Assembly: GCA_963728295.1 (NCBI GenBank)
Contig: CAVSKB010000015.1
Location: forward strand, 69,667 to 133,666
Direction: 5' to 3'
From: DATJKD01 sp963728295
GTDB taxonomy: Bacteria > Pseudomonadota > Gammaproteobacteria > Steroidobacterales > Steroidobacteraceae
Length of the DNA stretch: 64,000 nt
Shown here: positions 1 through 8,608 of the stretch, piece after piece
Layout: every line of letters starts with the position of its first letter
Numbering within the stretch: position 1 is the first letter of the stretch
Program-made: the position numbers and the translations under genes
Notes under the pieces: generated by a model
What the model saw: the letters and a program-made list of their open reading frames with translations, nothing else
Told to the model about the DNA's origin: nothing
The model's database searches: none

Positions 1-2
1 AC

Positions 3-2051
3 ATGCCGTACACGACCGCGGACATCCGCAACCTCGCGCTGGTGGGCCAAGCAGGCGCGGGCAAGACGCTGCTGGCCGAAGCCTTGCTCGCGCATTCGGG
101 TGCGATACGGTCGAAGGGGTCGCTCGCCCGCGGGACCACGGTCTGCGACTACGACCCGCAGGAAAAATCGCTGCTGCACTCGCTCGATGCCGCGGTCTGC
201 GGCTTCGAGCTGAATGGCCGTCGCGTCAACATCGTCGATACCCCGGGCTATCCGGACTTTCTCGGCCGCACGCTGTCCGCGCTCGAGGCGGTGGAAACCG
301 CGGTGATCGTCGTGAGTGCAGTCAACGGCGTCGAGCCGATGACGCACCGGATGATGGATTTCGCGAAAGCACGAGGCGTCGCCCGCCTGATCGTGATCAA
401 CAAGATCGACAGCCGCGAGGCGCGCTCCGCCGAGGTGCTCGAGGAGATCCGTGAAGCCTTCGGCAGGGCCTGCCTGCCGCTCAACCTGCCGGCCGAAGGC
501 GGCAAGGCGGTCGTCGACTGCTTCTTCCAACCGCGCGGGCAGCCGACCGACATCTCCTCGGTCGAGGCGGCGCACACCGAGATCATCGACCAGGTAGTCG
601 AGGTGGACGAGGAGCTGATGGCGCTCTACCTCGAGCAGGGCGAGGAGCTCACGCCCGAACAGCTGCACGATCCGTTCGAGCAGGCGCTGCGCGAGGATCA
701 CCTGGTGCCGGTGTGCTTCTGCTCGGCCGAGACGGGCGCCGGCATTGCCGAGCTGACCGAGGTGCTGCTCAAGCTGATGCCGAACCCCACCGAGGGCAAC
801 CCGCCGCCCTTCCTCAAGGGCGAGGGCGATGACGCCGAGCGCGTCGCGGTGTCGCCGGATCCCGCGAAGCATGTGATCGGCCACGTGTTCAAGGTGACCA
901 TCGACCCGTTCGTCGGCAAGCTCGGCATCTTTCGCGTCCACCAGGGGACGGTGCGCTCTGGCGCGCAGCTCCTGGTCGGCGACGCTCGCAAGCCGATCAA
1001 GGTGGCGCATCTCTTCCAGTTGCAGGGCAAGGATCACTCCGAGGTCTCACAGGCGATCCCCGGCGACATCTGCGCGGTACCGAAGATCGACGAGCTGCAC
1101 TTCGACGCCGTCCTGCACGACTCCCACGACGAGGACCATCACCACCTGAAATCGGTGACGTTCCCCCCGCCGATGCTCGGGCTCGCCATCCGCAGCGAGA
1201 AACGCGGCGACGAGCAGAAGCTTTCCGAGGCACTGCACCGCCTGGTGGCCGAGGACCCCTGCGTCCGGGTCGAGCATCACGCGGCGCAGAACGAGACGGT
1301 TCTCTACGGCCTCGGCGATCTGCATCTGCGCGTGATGCTGGCCCGGATGACCGAGCGCTACGGCGTAGCGGTGAAGACCAGCCCGCCGGCCGTCCCCTAT
1401 CGCGAGACGATCAGCCGTCCCGCAGATGGGCATCACCGGCACAAGAAGCAGACCGGCGGCGCCGGGCAGTTCGGCGAGGTGTACCTGCGCATCGAGCCGC
1501 TGCCGCGCGGCACGGGATTCGAGTTCGTCGACGACGTCGTGGGCGGCGCAATCCCGGGGCAGTTCCTGCCAGCCGTCGAGAAGGGCGTACGCCAGGTGAT
1601 GAACGAAGGCGCGATCGCCGGGTTCGCACTGCAGGACGTGCGCGTCAGCGTCTACGATGGCAAGCATCATCCGGTCGATTCGAAGGAAGTCGCCTTCGTC
1701 GCCGCGGGGCGCAAGGCGTTCATCACCGCGATCCGCGAAGCGGGGCCGATCGTGCTCGAGCCGGTGGTGCGCGTCGCCATCAGCTCGCCTGCGAACGCGA
1801 TCGGCGACGTAACCAGCGATCTCGCGACCCGCCGCGCGCGCATCAACGGACAGGACACGCTCCCGGGCGGGCGCGCGGAGATCAGCGCGCTGGTGCCGCT
1901 CGCCGAGCTGCAGGACTACCTGTCGCGGCTCAAGGCGATCACCGGCGGCGAGGGCACTTATACGATGGACCTGTCGCACTACGATCCGGTGCCGGCGCGC
2001 CGGCAACAGGAGCTCATCGCGGCCTTCAAGCCGCGCGAGGAAGCCGACTGA
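3..2051 (+). CDS. fusA2: EF-G-like translational GTPase (EF-G2 class)
   Basis: A 682-residue cytoplasmic GTPase of the elongation factor G family. The P-loop GQAGAGKT is at residues 15-22, DTPG at 79-82 and NKID at 132-135. EF-G domains II-V follow, including the conserved GGAGQFG stretch that opens domain IV. The switch I region lacks the RGITI motif of canonical EF-G and the P-loop is atypical, which marks the divergent EF-G2/FusA-like group rather than the housekeeping translocase. That group's role is not settled (translation, ribosome handling or stress). The gene stands alone, with no rpsL/rpsG/tuf neighbours, which also argues for a paralogue. The ATG at position 3 lies at the window edge, so the ribosome binding site cannot be judged, but the length is complete for the family. 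Confidence 0.9.
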   Translation: MPYTTADIRNLALVGQAGAGKTLLAEALLAHSGAIRSKGSLARGTTVCDYDPQEKSLLHSLDAAVCGFELNGRRVNIVDTPGYPDFLGRTLSALEAVETAVIVVSAVNGVEPMTHRMMDFAKARGVARLIVINKIDSREARSAEVLEEIREAFGRACLPLNLPAEGGKAVVDCFFQPRGQPTDISSVEAAHTEIIDQVVEVDEELMALYLEQGEELTPEQLHDPFEQALREDHLVPVCFCSAETGAGIAELTEVLLKLMPNPTEGNPPPFLKGEGDDAERVAVSPDPAKHVIGHVFKVTIDPFVGKLGIFRVHQGTVRSGAQLLVGDARKPIKVAHLFQLQGKDHSEVSQAIPGDICAVPKIDELHFDAVLHDSHDEDHHHLKSVTFPPPMLGLAIRSEKRGDEQKLSEALHRLVAEDPCVRVEHHAAQNETVLYGLGDLHLRVMLARMTERYGVAVKTSPPAVPYRETISRPADGHHRHKKQTGGAGQFGEVYLRIEPLPRGTGFEFVDDVVGGAIPGQFLPAVEKGVRQVMNEGAIAGFALQDVRVSVYDGKHHPVDSKEVAFVAAGRKAFITAIREAGPIVLEPVVRVAISSPANAIGDVTSDLATRRARINGQDTLPGGRAEISALVPLAELQDYLSRLKAITGGEGTYTMDLSHYDPVPARRQQELIAAFKPREEAD

Positions 2052-2069
2052 CCATACCAGCTGCCCGCG

Positions 2070-2885
2070 TCAGTCGCGGATGCCGGTGCCCCGGTCCAGC
2101 AGCCAGACGCACAGCACGAAGAGCGCGATCGTCGCCGCCAGCATCACCGTGAAGGCGAAGCTCACGCTCACGTCCGAATGACCCAGGAAGCCGTACCGGA
2201 AGGCATTGACCATGTAGAGGATCGGGTTCGCCTGGGAGAGCTTCTGCGCCCAGTCGGGCAACATGGTGATCGAATAGAACACGCCGCCGAGATAGGTGAG
2301 CGGAGTCAGGATGAAGGTCGGGATGAAGGTCACCTGATCGAAGTTCTTGGCGAAAATCGCGTTGACGAACCCACCCAGCGAGAATACGAGCGCGGTCAGG
2401 ACCACGGCGCCGACGACGGCGAACCAATGCTCGACGTGCAGACGCGTGAAGAGGAGCGCGACCAGGGTCACGACGATGCCGACCAGCAGCCCGCGCATCA
2501 GGCCGCCCGCGACGTACCCCAGCACGATCAGCCAGTTCGGCAACGGGGATACGAGCAGTTCCTCGATGTGACGGCCGAACTTGGCGCCGAAGAACGATGA
2601 CACTACGTTGCCGTAGCTGTTGGTGATCACGGACATCATGATGAGCCCGGGCGCGATGTACTGCATGTAGCTGTAGCCGCCCATGTCGCCGATGCGCGGC
2701 CCGATGAGGCTCCCGAAGATCAGAAAATACAGCGTCGCCGTGATGGCGGGCGGCACGATCGTCTGGCCCCAGATGCGGATGATCCGGCTGAACTCGCGGA
2801 TCACGATGGTGCTGAACCCCACCCAGCGGTGCTCGCCTTCGCCCTCGCGGCGTGCGTTCACGGCCGTGCCGGCGCCGGTCGTCAT
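2070..2885 (-). CDS. ABC-2 type transporter permease (YadH-like)
   Basis: A 271-residue membrane protein of the ABC-2 permease family, close to E. coli YadH. About six hydrophobic segments are visible, from ITATLYFLIFGSLI near the N-terminus to the last helix before the RGTGIRD tail. The conserved loop GGVFYSITMLPDWAQ and the following NPILYMVNAFRYGFLG are typical of drug, lipid or polysaccharide exporters. Its start overlaps the stop of the upstream ATPase gene by four bases (ATGA), so the two are translationally coupled and form one transporter. The substrate cannot be read from the sequence. Confidence 0.88.
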   Translation of the reverse strand: MTTGAGTAVNARREGEGEHRWVGFSTIVIREFSRIIRIWGQTIVPPAITATLYFLIFGSLIGPRIGDMGGYSYMQYIAPGLIMMSVITNSYGNVVSSFFGAKFGRHIEELLVSPLPNWLIVLGYVAGGLMRGLLVGIVVTLVALLFTRLHVEHWFAVVGAVVLTALVFSLGGFVNAIFAKNFDQVTFIPTFILTPLTYLGGVFYSITMLPDWAQKLSQANPILYMVNAFRYGFLGHSDVSVSFAFTVMLAATIALFVLCVWLLDRGTGIRD

Positions 2886-3833
2886 TCGGCGGCCGCCGCG
2901 CGCGCCGGTGTTTCCGCGGCGTCGCGCCCCTCGACCAGCCGCATGAACAGCTCCTCGAGCCGGTTCGACTTGTTGCGCATCGAAAGGACTTCGATGCCGC
3001 GGTATGTGAGCGCAGCGAAGATGTCGTTGAGGTTCTGCTCCTTGCTGACTTCGACCTCCAGGGTGTGGTCATCGGTCAGCCGCACCGCATAGCCCGGCAG
3101 CTGCGGCGTGTCATCCAGCGTCTCGCGCGTGTTGAGCACGAAGATCTCGGTCTGCAGCTTGCGCAGCACGTTCGACATGCGTCCGTGCTCGATGATCCGT
3201 CCTTCGTCGATGATCGCGATGTTGCGGCAGAGCGTCTCAGCCTCCTCGAGATAGTGGGTCGTCAGGATGATGGTCGTGCCGTCGGCGTTCAGGCGCCGCA
3301 GAAACTCCCACATCGAGCGGCGAATCTCGATGTCGACGCCGGCCGACGGCTCGTCGAGAATCAGGAGGCGCGGCTCGTGTATCAGCGCACGGGCGATCAT
3401 CAGCCGTCGTTTCATGCCGCCCGAGAGCGTGCGTGAGACGGCGTCGCGCTTGTCCCAGAGCGCGAGCTCGCGCAGCCAGCGTTCGACGCGACCGCGCGCG
3501 ACCCGCGCGGCGGATGCCGTAGAAGCCCGCCTGGTTGAGCAGGATGGTCGACACCTTCTCGAACTGGTTGAAATTGATCTCCTGCGGCACGACTCCGAGA
3601 CACGCCTTGGCGGCCTCGAGCTCGACGTCGATGTCGCGGCCGAAGACGAACACCTTCCCGGAGGTCTTGGTCACGAGCGAGGAGATGATGCCGATCGCCG
3701 TGGTCTTGCCGGCGCCGTTCGGGCCGAGCAGGGCGAAGAAGTCCCCGGACTCGACGTCGAGGTCGATGCCCTTCAATGCGTGTACGCCGTTGCCGTAGGT
3801 CTTCGAGAGCTGGCGCAGGGAAAGTGCGGGCAT
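2882..3833 (-). CDS. ABC transporter ATP-binding protein (YadG-like), frame broken
   Basis: ATPase partner of the permease that follows it. The N-terminal part (3237-3833) holds Walker A, LLGPNGAGKTT. The C-terminal part (2882 to about 3510) holds the signature LSGGMKRRL, Walker B LLILDEPSAGVD and the switch histidine in TTHYLEEAE. The two halves lie in different frames. Translation is sensible up to GFYGIRR and resumes as RVERWLRELALWDKRDAVSRTLSGG in the next frame, which places a one-base indel at about 3485-3512 in a run of CG dinucleotides. Both halves are well conserved, so a sequence error is more likely than a dead gene. Restored length is about 316 residues, normal for the family. The start is the ATG at 3833. 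Confidence 0.85.
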
Positions 3834-3902
3834 GACACCACGCGGGCGGACGGGGGTCCGGCAGCGTAATGCGCGCCGCGGGGCGCAGCAACCGAACCGC
3901 GG

Positions 3903-4574
3903 TCAGCGTTTTGCGGATCCGGATCTGCCCATCGACCGCCCCTCCTGACCCCACAGATCGGCGACGACCATGCAGATGCCGGCGCAATGAACGCGTTGCA
4001 GCGTGGCATCGCCACCCGCCGCGGCAGCGCGAACGAGCAACCGCCAGTAACGCGGATGGCGGACCCACCGCGGCCGGATGAGCTGCGGCGCGCAGGCGAG
4101 CCGCGGCAGCTCCGAAGACCGGGTCTGGTTGAGAAGCAGCTCCTCGCCCGCCGACAGGCCGAGCACGACCCGAAGGGCGAGCGGCTCGGCGTCCGCAAGG
4201 CGCCAGGCCAGGAAGATGGCGACATGCGAGAACGACTGGGCACGTACCGATGTCGCGGCATCGACGAGCGGCCGCCTGGTGTCTTCGACGCCCGGCCCCG
4301 GGCCGCCCAGCGAGCCATGTGCCAGCGATACCTGGAACAGCGTGAACGGGGAGGCCGCGACCCGTGCCAGCAGGCCGTCCCCGGCTGTCTGCAGCGTTGG
4401 GCGCACCTCATCGGGCAAGGCGAAGCGGGGGTCACTAGCGAGCGCCGGCTCGAGCGCCAGAGTCAGGAACTGGCGATTCAGGTCGGCCACGTCACGACGT
4501 ATGGCGGGCGTCAGGAAGCCGTGCCCGAGGACTCTACCGGTTGGGCCGCCGTGGTCGTCAGGCAGGCGTGTCAT
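3903..4574 (-). CDS. Hypothetical protein, divergent to FlhC-like gene
   Basis: A 223-residue soluble protein that I do not recognise. It has no signal peptide or clear membrane helix. The central part is rich in Ala, Leu and Arg, and there are two cysteines in HCAGIC near the C-terminus. A good ribosome site (AAGGGGA) lies just upstream of the ATG at 4574. It is divergent from the FlhC-like regulator, and two palindromes occupy the 112-base gap, so it is probably controlled from that shared promoter region. Codon bias matches the neighbouring genes, and the translation shows no frame break. Confidence 0.6.
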   Translation of the reverse strand: MTRLPDDHGGPTGRVLGHGFLTPAIRRDVADLNRQFLTLALEPALASDPRFALPDEVRPTLQTAGDGLLARVAASPFTLFQVSLAHGSLGGPGPGVEDTRRPLVDAATSVRAQSFSHVAIFLAWRLADAEPLALRVVLGLSAGEELLLNQTRSSELPRLACAPQLIRPRWVRHPRYWRLLVRAAAAGGDATLQRVHCAGICMVVADLWGQEGRSMGRSGSAKR

Positions 4575-4590
4575 AGTACTCCCCTTATTT

Positions 4591-4608
4591 ATGGTCCGAT
4601 CGGACCAT
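4591..4608. promoter_or_regulatory. Perfect 18-bp palindrome, candidate operator 1
   Basis: The sequence ATGGTCCGATCGGACCAT is a perfect palindrome, 17 bases upstream of the start of the 3903-4574 gene. It matches a second, imperfect copy exactly 40 bases away. Paired dyads in a divergent promoter next to a regulator gene are the usual layout of an operator. Which protein binds is inference; the FlhC-like protein is the nearest candidate. Confidence 0.6.
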
Positions 4609-4630
4609 ATTTGGTTATAGACTTCAATAC

Positions 4631-4648
4631 GTGGTCCTGTGAGACCAT
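4631..4648. promoter_or_regulatory. Imperfect palindrome, candidate operator 2
   Basis: GTGGTCCTGTGAGACCAT shares the arms TGGTC/GACCAT with the dyad at 4591. The two starts are 40 bases apart, close to four helical turns, so both would face the same side of the DNA. It lies 38 bases before the ATG of the FlhC-like gene. Confidence 0.55.
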
Positions 4649-4686
4649 ATTCTCACCGAAGAAACCAGAATTAACCGAGGCACGCC

Positions 4687-5268
4687 ATGCGAATCACGGA
4701 CAGCCGCTACGATCGCGACCGGCTTCGCCTCGCAGTCGCCTATCGCCTGATCGGGCACGAGGCGCGCACGCACACCATTCGTCAATGCACCGGGCTCTCC
4801 GCCGACCGGATACGGAAACTGTTCCGCGACTACATCCGCACGCAACCGCAGCTTGCGGTGCGCCGGCGGCGCGGCAAGTCGCCGCGGCAGATGGATTTCT
4901 TCCGCCGGTCTGCTGCGCTCGAGATGGAGGCGGCGACCGTCGCGAGCCTGTTGCAGGCTTGCGCGTTGCTGGCACGCCCAGGTCTGCTGCAGCGGCCGAC
5001 GCTGGACGAAGTGGCGCGGTTCTGCGATGCCTACGACACCTTCCGCAGCGTCTGCCCGGGCACGGCGATCACCTTCGAGCACGCCTGGTACCTGCGGCAC
5101 GCGCTCGCTCTGCACGACGAATACGAGCTCGCGCACTGTCTCGACTGCCACGCCCTGTGGGTGCGCGACACGCTCGGCGTCGAGCGGGCGACGTGTCCTG
5201 CCTGCCGCTGGCCCGAGGCGTCGCTGCCATCGGCGGCGCCCGCGATGGAGGTCACGCACGGTTGCTAG
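4687..5268 (+). CDS. FlhC-family transcriptional regulator, orphan
   Basis: A 193-residue protein with the layout of FlhC, the flagellar master regulator subunit. It has an N-terminal helical part containing a helix-turn-helix-like stretch (TGLSADRIRKLFRDYIR, about residues 35-51). A segment RGKSPRQMDFF follows, matching the FlhC loop after that helix, and then a C-terminal four-cysteine zinc site at C151, C154, C170 and C173. FlhC normally acts in a complex with FlhD; no flhD or flagellar gene is in the window. The gap to the divergent gene carries two dyads, so a local role, perhaps including self-control, is inferred. A GAGG ribosome site precedes the ATG. Confidence 0.75.
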   Translation: MRITDSRYDRDRLRLAVAYRLIGHEARTHTIRQCTGLSADRIRKLFRDYIRTQPQLAVRRRRGKSPRQMDFFRRSAALEMEAATVASLLQACALLARPGLLQRPTLDEVARFCDAYDTFRSVCPGTAITFEHAWYLRHALALHDEYELAHCLDCHALWVRDTLGVERATCPACRWPEASLPSAAPAMEVTHGC

Positions 5269-5294
5269 AATCCGGGCGCACAACCGGATCGCTC

Positions 5295-6243
5295 GTGCGC
5301 CGCCCAAACGTCTTTGCAGGTCCCTATCTCGATCGCGCTGCGCACCTGCGCAAGGATCCTGGCTTTCTGGACGCGGCGCTCATCGATCCGACGACGCTGC
5401 TCGTTCCCGTCTGGCAGTCGAGGAGCCTGGTTCGCAGGATTCCTGCGGGCTTCGGCGCGGCGCTGCTCGAGTTCGACGATGCGCTCCGCAGCACGGTGCC
5501 GCCGACCGAGTACGTCCTGCTCGGTCATTTTCACGGTCGCACGGTCTTTGCAGCGGAGCGTCACCGACGAATCGACGCTTGCTCTGCCGCCCGAGACCGC
5601 CTTCGAGGATCTGCGTCTCACCGGTGCCGCGTTGCCGCAGGACGAGGCCGGTCTGCTCGCTTATGCGCGTGCGATGGTGCTGTGGCGCGGCCGGCACCGT
5701 CATTGCGGCGCATGCGGCGCGCCGACGTCGAGCCAGAGCGCCGGGCACGTTATGAAGTGCAGCAACCCGGCGTGCGGTGCCGAGCACTTCCCGCGGCTCG
5801 ACCCCGCCGTGATCGTGCTGGTGTCCGACGGCGAGCGCGCGCTGCTCGGACGACAGGCGTCCTGGCCCGCAGGCCGCTATTCGACGATCGCGGGGTTCGT
5901 GGAGCCGGGCGAAAGTCTCGAGGACGCCGTCGCGCGCGAAGTCCTCGAGGAAACCGGCGTGGCCGTGCACGAGGTGAGTTATCACTCCTCGCAGCCATGG
6001 CCATTCCCCTCGTCGCTCATGATCGGTTTCATGGCGCTCGCCTCGGCGGATGCGACGATCCGAACGGACGACGAACTGGAGGACGCGCGCTGGTTTACGC
6101 GCGAGGATGTGGCGGCGGGCGTGCCGGGGCTTCCGCCGCCGCAATCGGTATCGTACCGCTTGATCGAGGAGTGGTACGACGCCGGTTCCGCGGTCCCGCT
6201 CGCCGTCACGCCCGGCGTCAAGCAATGGGGTCCGGGTCGATGA
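5295..6243 (+). CDS. nudC: NADH pyrophosphatase / NAD-RNA decapping hydrolase NudC, frame broken
   Basis: Nudix hydrolase that cleaves NAD(H) and removes NAD caps from RNA. The zinc ribbon (CGAC then CSNPAC) lies in mid-protein, followed by the Nudix box GFVEPGESLEDAVAREVLEE and the NudC signature SQPWPFPSSLM. The N-terminal domain (NVFAGPYLDRAAHLRKDPGF onward) is read from a GTG at 5295. After GHFHGRTVFAAERHR the sense shifts to the frame that continues VTDESTLALPPE, so an indel of about one base lies near 5545-5570. Restored length is about 316 residues. The start is 26 bases after the FlhC-like gene, and the TSUP permease gene follows closely. Confidence 0.85.
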
Positions 6244-6265
6244 TCGCTCGACGAACTCGCGAGCG

Positions 6266-7033
6266 GTGAGTCCCGAGTACGTCGTCGTGCTGGCCGCCGC
6301 GTTTGGCGCCGGCCTGATCGATGCGATGGCCGGCGGCGGCGGACTCATCCAGCTTCCGGCTCTCTTTGCCGCGTTCCCGCAGGCGCCGCACACGACGCTG
6401 CTCGGCACGGGCAAGCTCGCGGGGCTCGCCGGCACCTTGAGCGCGGCCAGCCGCTATCTGCTTCACGTCCGCGTGGATCGCCGCTTCGTCCTCCCCGCGG
6501 CCGTCTGCGCGTTTGCGGGCGCGCCTCTCGGGGCCTGGATAGCGACGCAGGTCGCGCCGCAGCGATTTCGCGCGCTGGTGCCGGTACTGCTCTGCGTAGT
6601 CCTCGCCGTCACGCTCCTGCGCCGCGATTTCGGCCGCCGGCACGCACCGCGCGTGGCAGGAAGGGGCGCCGTGTTCGCCTCGGCCGCTGGCGCCGGCGCG
6701 ATCGGCATCTACGACGGCTTCTTCGGCCCGGGCACGGGCACCTTCCTCGTGTTCCTGTTCATTCAGGTGGCGGGCTGCGACTTCCTGCACGCCTCGGCGT
6801 CGGCGAAGCTGGTCAACGCCGCGGCAAACGCGGCCGCACTGGCGATGTTCGGGCTCACGGGGGAGATCTACTGGCTGCTTGGCTTCGCGATGGCCGCGTG
6901 TGGTCTCATCGGCGCGCAGCTCGGCAGCCACCTCGCGATCCGCCGCGGCAGCGGCTTCGTGCGCGCGGCGTTCATCGTCGTGGTCGTCGCGCTGATCGCG
7001 AAGACCGCGTCCGATGCCCTGCGTTCGGGCTGA
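6266..7033 (+). CDS. TSUP (TauE/SafE, YfcA-like) membrane transporter
   Basis: A 255-residue inner-membrane protein of the TSUP family. The first-half motif GAGLIDAMAGGGGLIQLPAL and the second-half motif GIYDGFFGPGTGTFLVF are the internal repeat typical of this family, with about eight hydrophobic segments. Members move small organic or sulfur-containing anions, but the substrate here cannot be told. The start is a GTG 22 bases after nudC, so co-transcription is likely. Confidence 0.88.
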   Translation: MSPEYVVVLAAAFGAGLIDAMAGGGGLIQLPALFAAFPQAPHTTLLGTGKLAGLAGTLSAASRYLLHVRVDRRFVLPAAVCAFAGAPLGAWIATQVAPQRFRALVPVLLCVVLAVTLLRRDFGRRHAPRVAGRGAVFASAAGAGAIGIYDGFFGPGTGTFLVFLFIQVAGCDFLHASASAKLVNAAANAAALAMFGLTGEIYWLLGFAMAACGLIGAQLGSHLAIRRGSGFVRAAFIVVVVALIAKTASDALRSG

Positions 7034-7097
7034 CCTGCGGGAATTTGTGCGACGCGGTCCGATCCGGCAGCATCCACCGGTCGGACAGGGAGTAGCG

Positions 7098-7901
7098 ATG
7101 GATCTCGGTTTCGGTGCGCTGCTCAGCATAGCGCTCGGCGTCGGCCTCGCTGCGGCGACCGGCTTTCGGGTGTTCCTGCCACTGCTGATCGCCGCGATCG
7201 CGGCCCGTTCCGGCGTGCTGCCGCTCACCGATGGCTTTGCCTGGCTCGCGAGCACACCGGCGCTGGTCACGCTCGCAACGGCGGCTGCGCTCGAGACACT
7301 GGCCTACTACATCCCGGGTGTCGACCACGCGCTCGACGTGCTTGCAAGCCCGGCGACGCTTGCGGCCGGCGTGATCGCAAGCGCGGCGGTGATGTCCGAC
7401 GTTCCGCCGGCGGTGATGTGGCCAGTGGCGATCATCGCGGGCGGCGGCATCGCCGGCCTGACCAAGGGCAGCGCGGCGGTCGTGCGCGCGAAGACCGGTC
7501 TCGCGACCGGGGGGCTCGGAAATCCGGTGGTGAGCACCGTCGAGACGGTCGGTGCGACGGGGCTGTCGATACTCGCGATCGCGTTGCCGCTCGTCTGCCT
7601 GGTCGCGGTCGTCGCGCTCTGCGCATGGGCGACGCGCAAAGCCGGCCGGCTGATGTTTGGCCGGCGTCGTGCGGCGCGCGAGGCGAGATCGTCCCGATTA
7701 GACCCCGACGGCGGCGGCAAGCGGCGCGGCTGCCACCCCGTACAATTGCCTTCATGTGCCTGCTCGTCGTCGGCTGGAACGCGCACCCGGATTTCCGGCT
7801 GGTCATCGCCGGCAACCGCGACGAATTCCACGAGCGGCCTGCCGCGCCGCTCGGCTGGTGGAAAGACGGATCGCCGCCGGTGCTCGCCGGCCGCGACCTG
7901 A
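7098..7901 (+). CDS. DUF4126 family membrane protein
   Basis: An integral membrane protein with the DUF4126 pattern: GVGLAAATGFRVFLPLL at the N-terminus, the loop ALETLAYYIPGVDHALD, and a glycine-rich GGGIAGLTKG stretch. Its function is unknown; members are predicted inner-membrane proteins. The recognisable domain ends near LMFGRRRAA (about 7680). The reading frame then runs on to 7901 and overlaps the next gene by 148 bases with sequence that does not look like protein. A one-base indel near 7680 would end the gene at a TAG at 7699-7701, so the last 65 or so residues are doubtful. The ATG at 7098 is chosen because similarity starts there. Confidence 0.75.
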   Translation: MDLGFGALLSIALGVGLAAATGFRVFLPLLIAAIAARSGVLPLTDGFAWLASTPALVTLATAAALETLAYYIPGVDHALDVLASPATLAAGVIASAAVMSDVPPAVMWPVAIIAGGGIAGLTKGSAAVVRAKTGLATGGLGNPVVSTVETVGATGLSILAIALPLVCLVAVVALCAWATRKAGRLMFGRRRAAREARSSRLDPDGGGKRRGCHPVQLPSCACSSSAGTRTRISGWSSPATATNSTSGLPRRSAGGKTDRRRCSPAAT

Positions 7902-8608
7902 AGGCGTCGGGCACCTGGCTGGGCCTGGCGCGCGACGGGCGTTTCGGAATCGTTACGAATTTCCGCGACTTCGACCCGCCGCCGGCGGGCGCTCCGACGC
8001 GCGGCGAACTGGTGCCGTCGTATCTGCGCGGCGAGGAGAGCGCCGCACAATATCTGGCCGGGCTCGAGCGCAGAGCTCGCGAGTATGGTGGTTTCAACCT
8101 GCTGCTCGGCGATCGCGACTCGCTGCATTACTTCTCGAATCGCGGCGACGCGCCCCCGCGGTCGCTCCCGGCCGGGATCTACGGGCTTTCGAACCAGTGG
8201 CTCGACACGCCCTGGCCCAAGCTCACTCGCACCCGGGAGCGATTCGCCGCTCTCATGTCAGGCGGCGGCCTCGCTGCCGAGGAACTCTTCGCGTTGCTCG
8301 CGGATCGAACCACGACCGGGGATGCGGATCTGCCGCACACCGGCCTGCCCGAAGACTGGGAGCGCGCGGTGTCGGCACCGTTTGTCGTGCATGAACGATA
8401 CGGCACCCGCTGCTCGACGGTCGTGTTCGTCGACCGGGTCGGGCGGACGGTAGTCCACGAGCGGCGCTTCGATCCCGGCGGCGTCCAGACCGGCGCCTCG
8501 CGCTTCGCGTTCGCAATCGGCCCGACTGCGAGCGCCGCCACAGCCGTCTCCCGCGAACGGGCCGGCGCCACGGCGCGTGCTTCGGCCCGCGACGCGTCGC
8601 CCGAATGA
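7754..8608 (+). CDS. NRDE family (TANGO2-like) protein
   Basis: A 284-residue protein of the NRDE/TANGO2 family. It begins MCLLVVGWNAHPDF, with Cys2 exposed as the likely N-terminal nucleophile once Met is removed. The family motif NRDE follows in GNRDEFHERPAAPLGWW, and further on come TWLGLARDGRFGIVTNF and GLSNQWLDTPWPK. The fold is of the Ntn-hydrolase type; the human homologue is linked to metabolic crises and haem or lipid handling, but the bacterial role is unclear. The stop overlaps the tamA start by four bases, so the gene may be co-expressed with tamAB. Confidence 0.85.
   Translation: MCLLVVGWNAHPDFRLVIAGNRDEFHERPAAPLGWWKDGSPPVLAGRDLKASGTWLGLARDGRFGIVTNFRDFDPPPAGAPTRGELVPSYLRGEESAAQYLAGLERRAREYGGFNLLLGDRDSLHYFSNRGDAPPRSLPAGIYGLSNQWLDTPWPKLTRTRERFAALMSGGGLAAEELFALLADRTTTGDADLPHTGLPEDWERAVSAPFVVHERYGTRCSTVVFVDRVGRTVVHERRFDPGGVQTGASRFAFAIGPTASAATAVSRERAGATARASARDASPE

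Noticed and set aside
3987..6269. 760-codon plus-strand frame spanning three loci
   Set aside because: Only the piece from 5295 to about 5560 makes sense (NudC N-terminus). The rest is antisense or out of frame to real genes.
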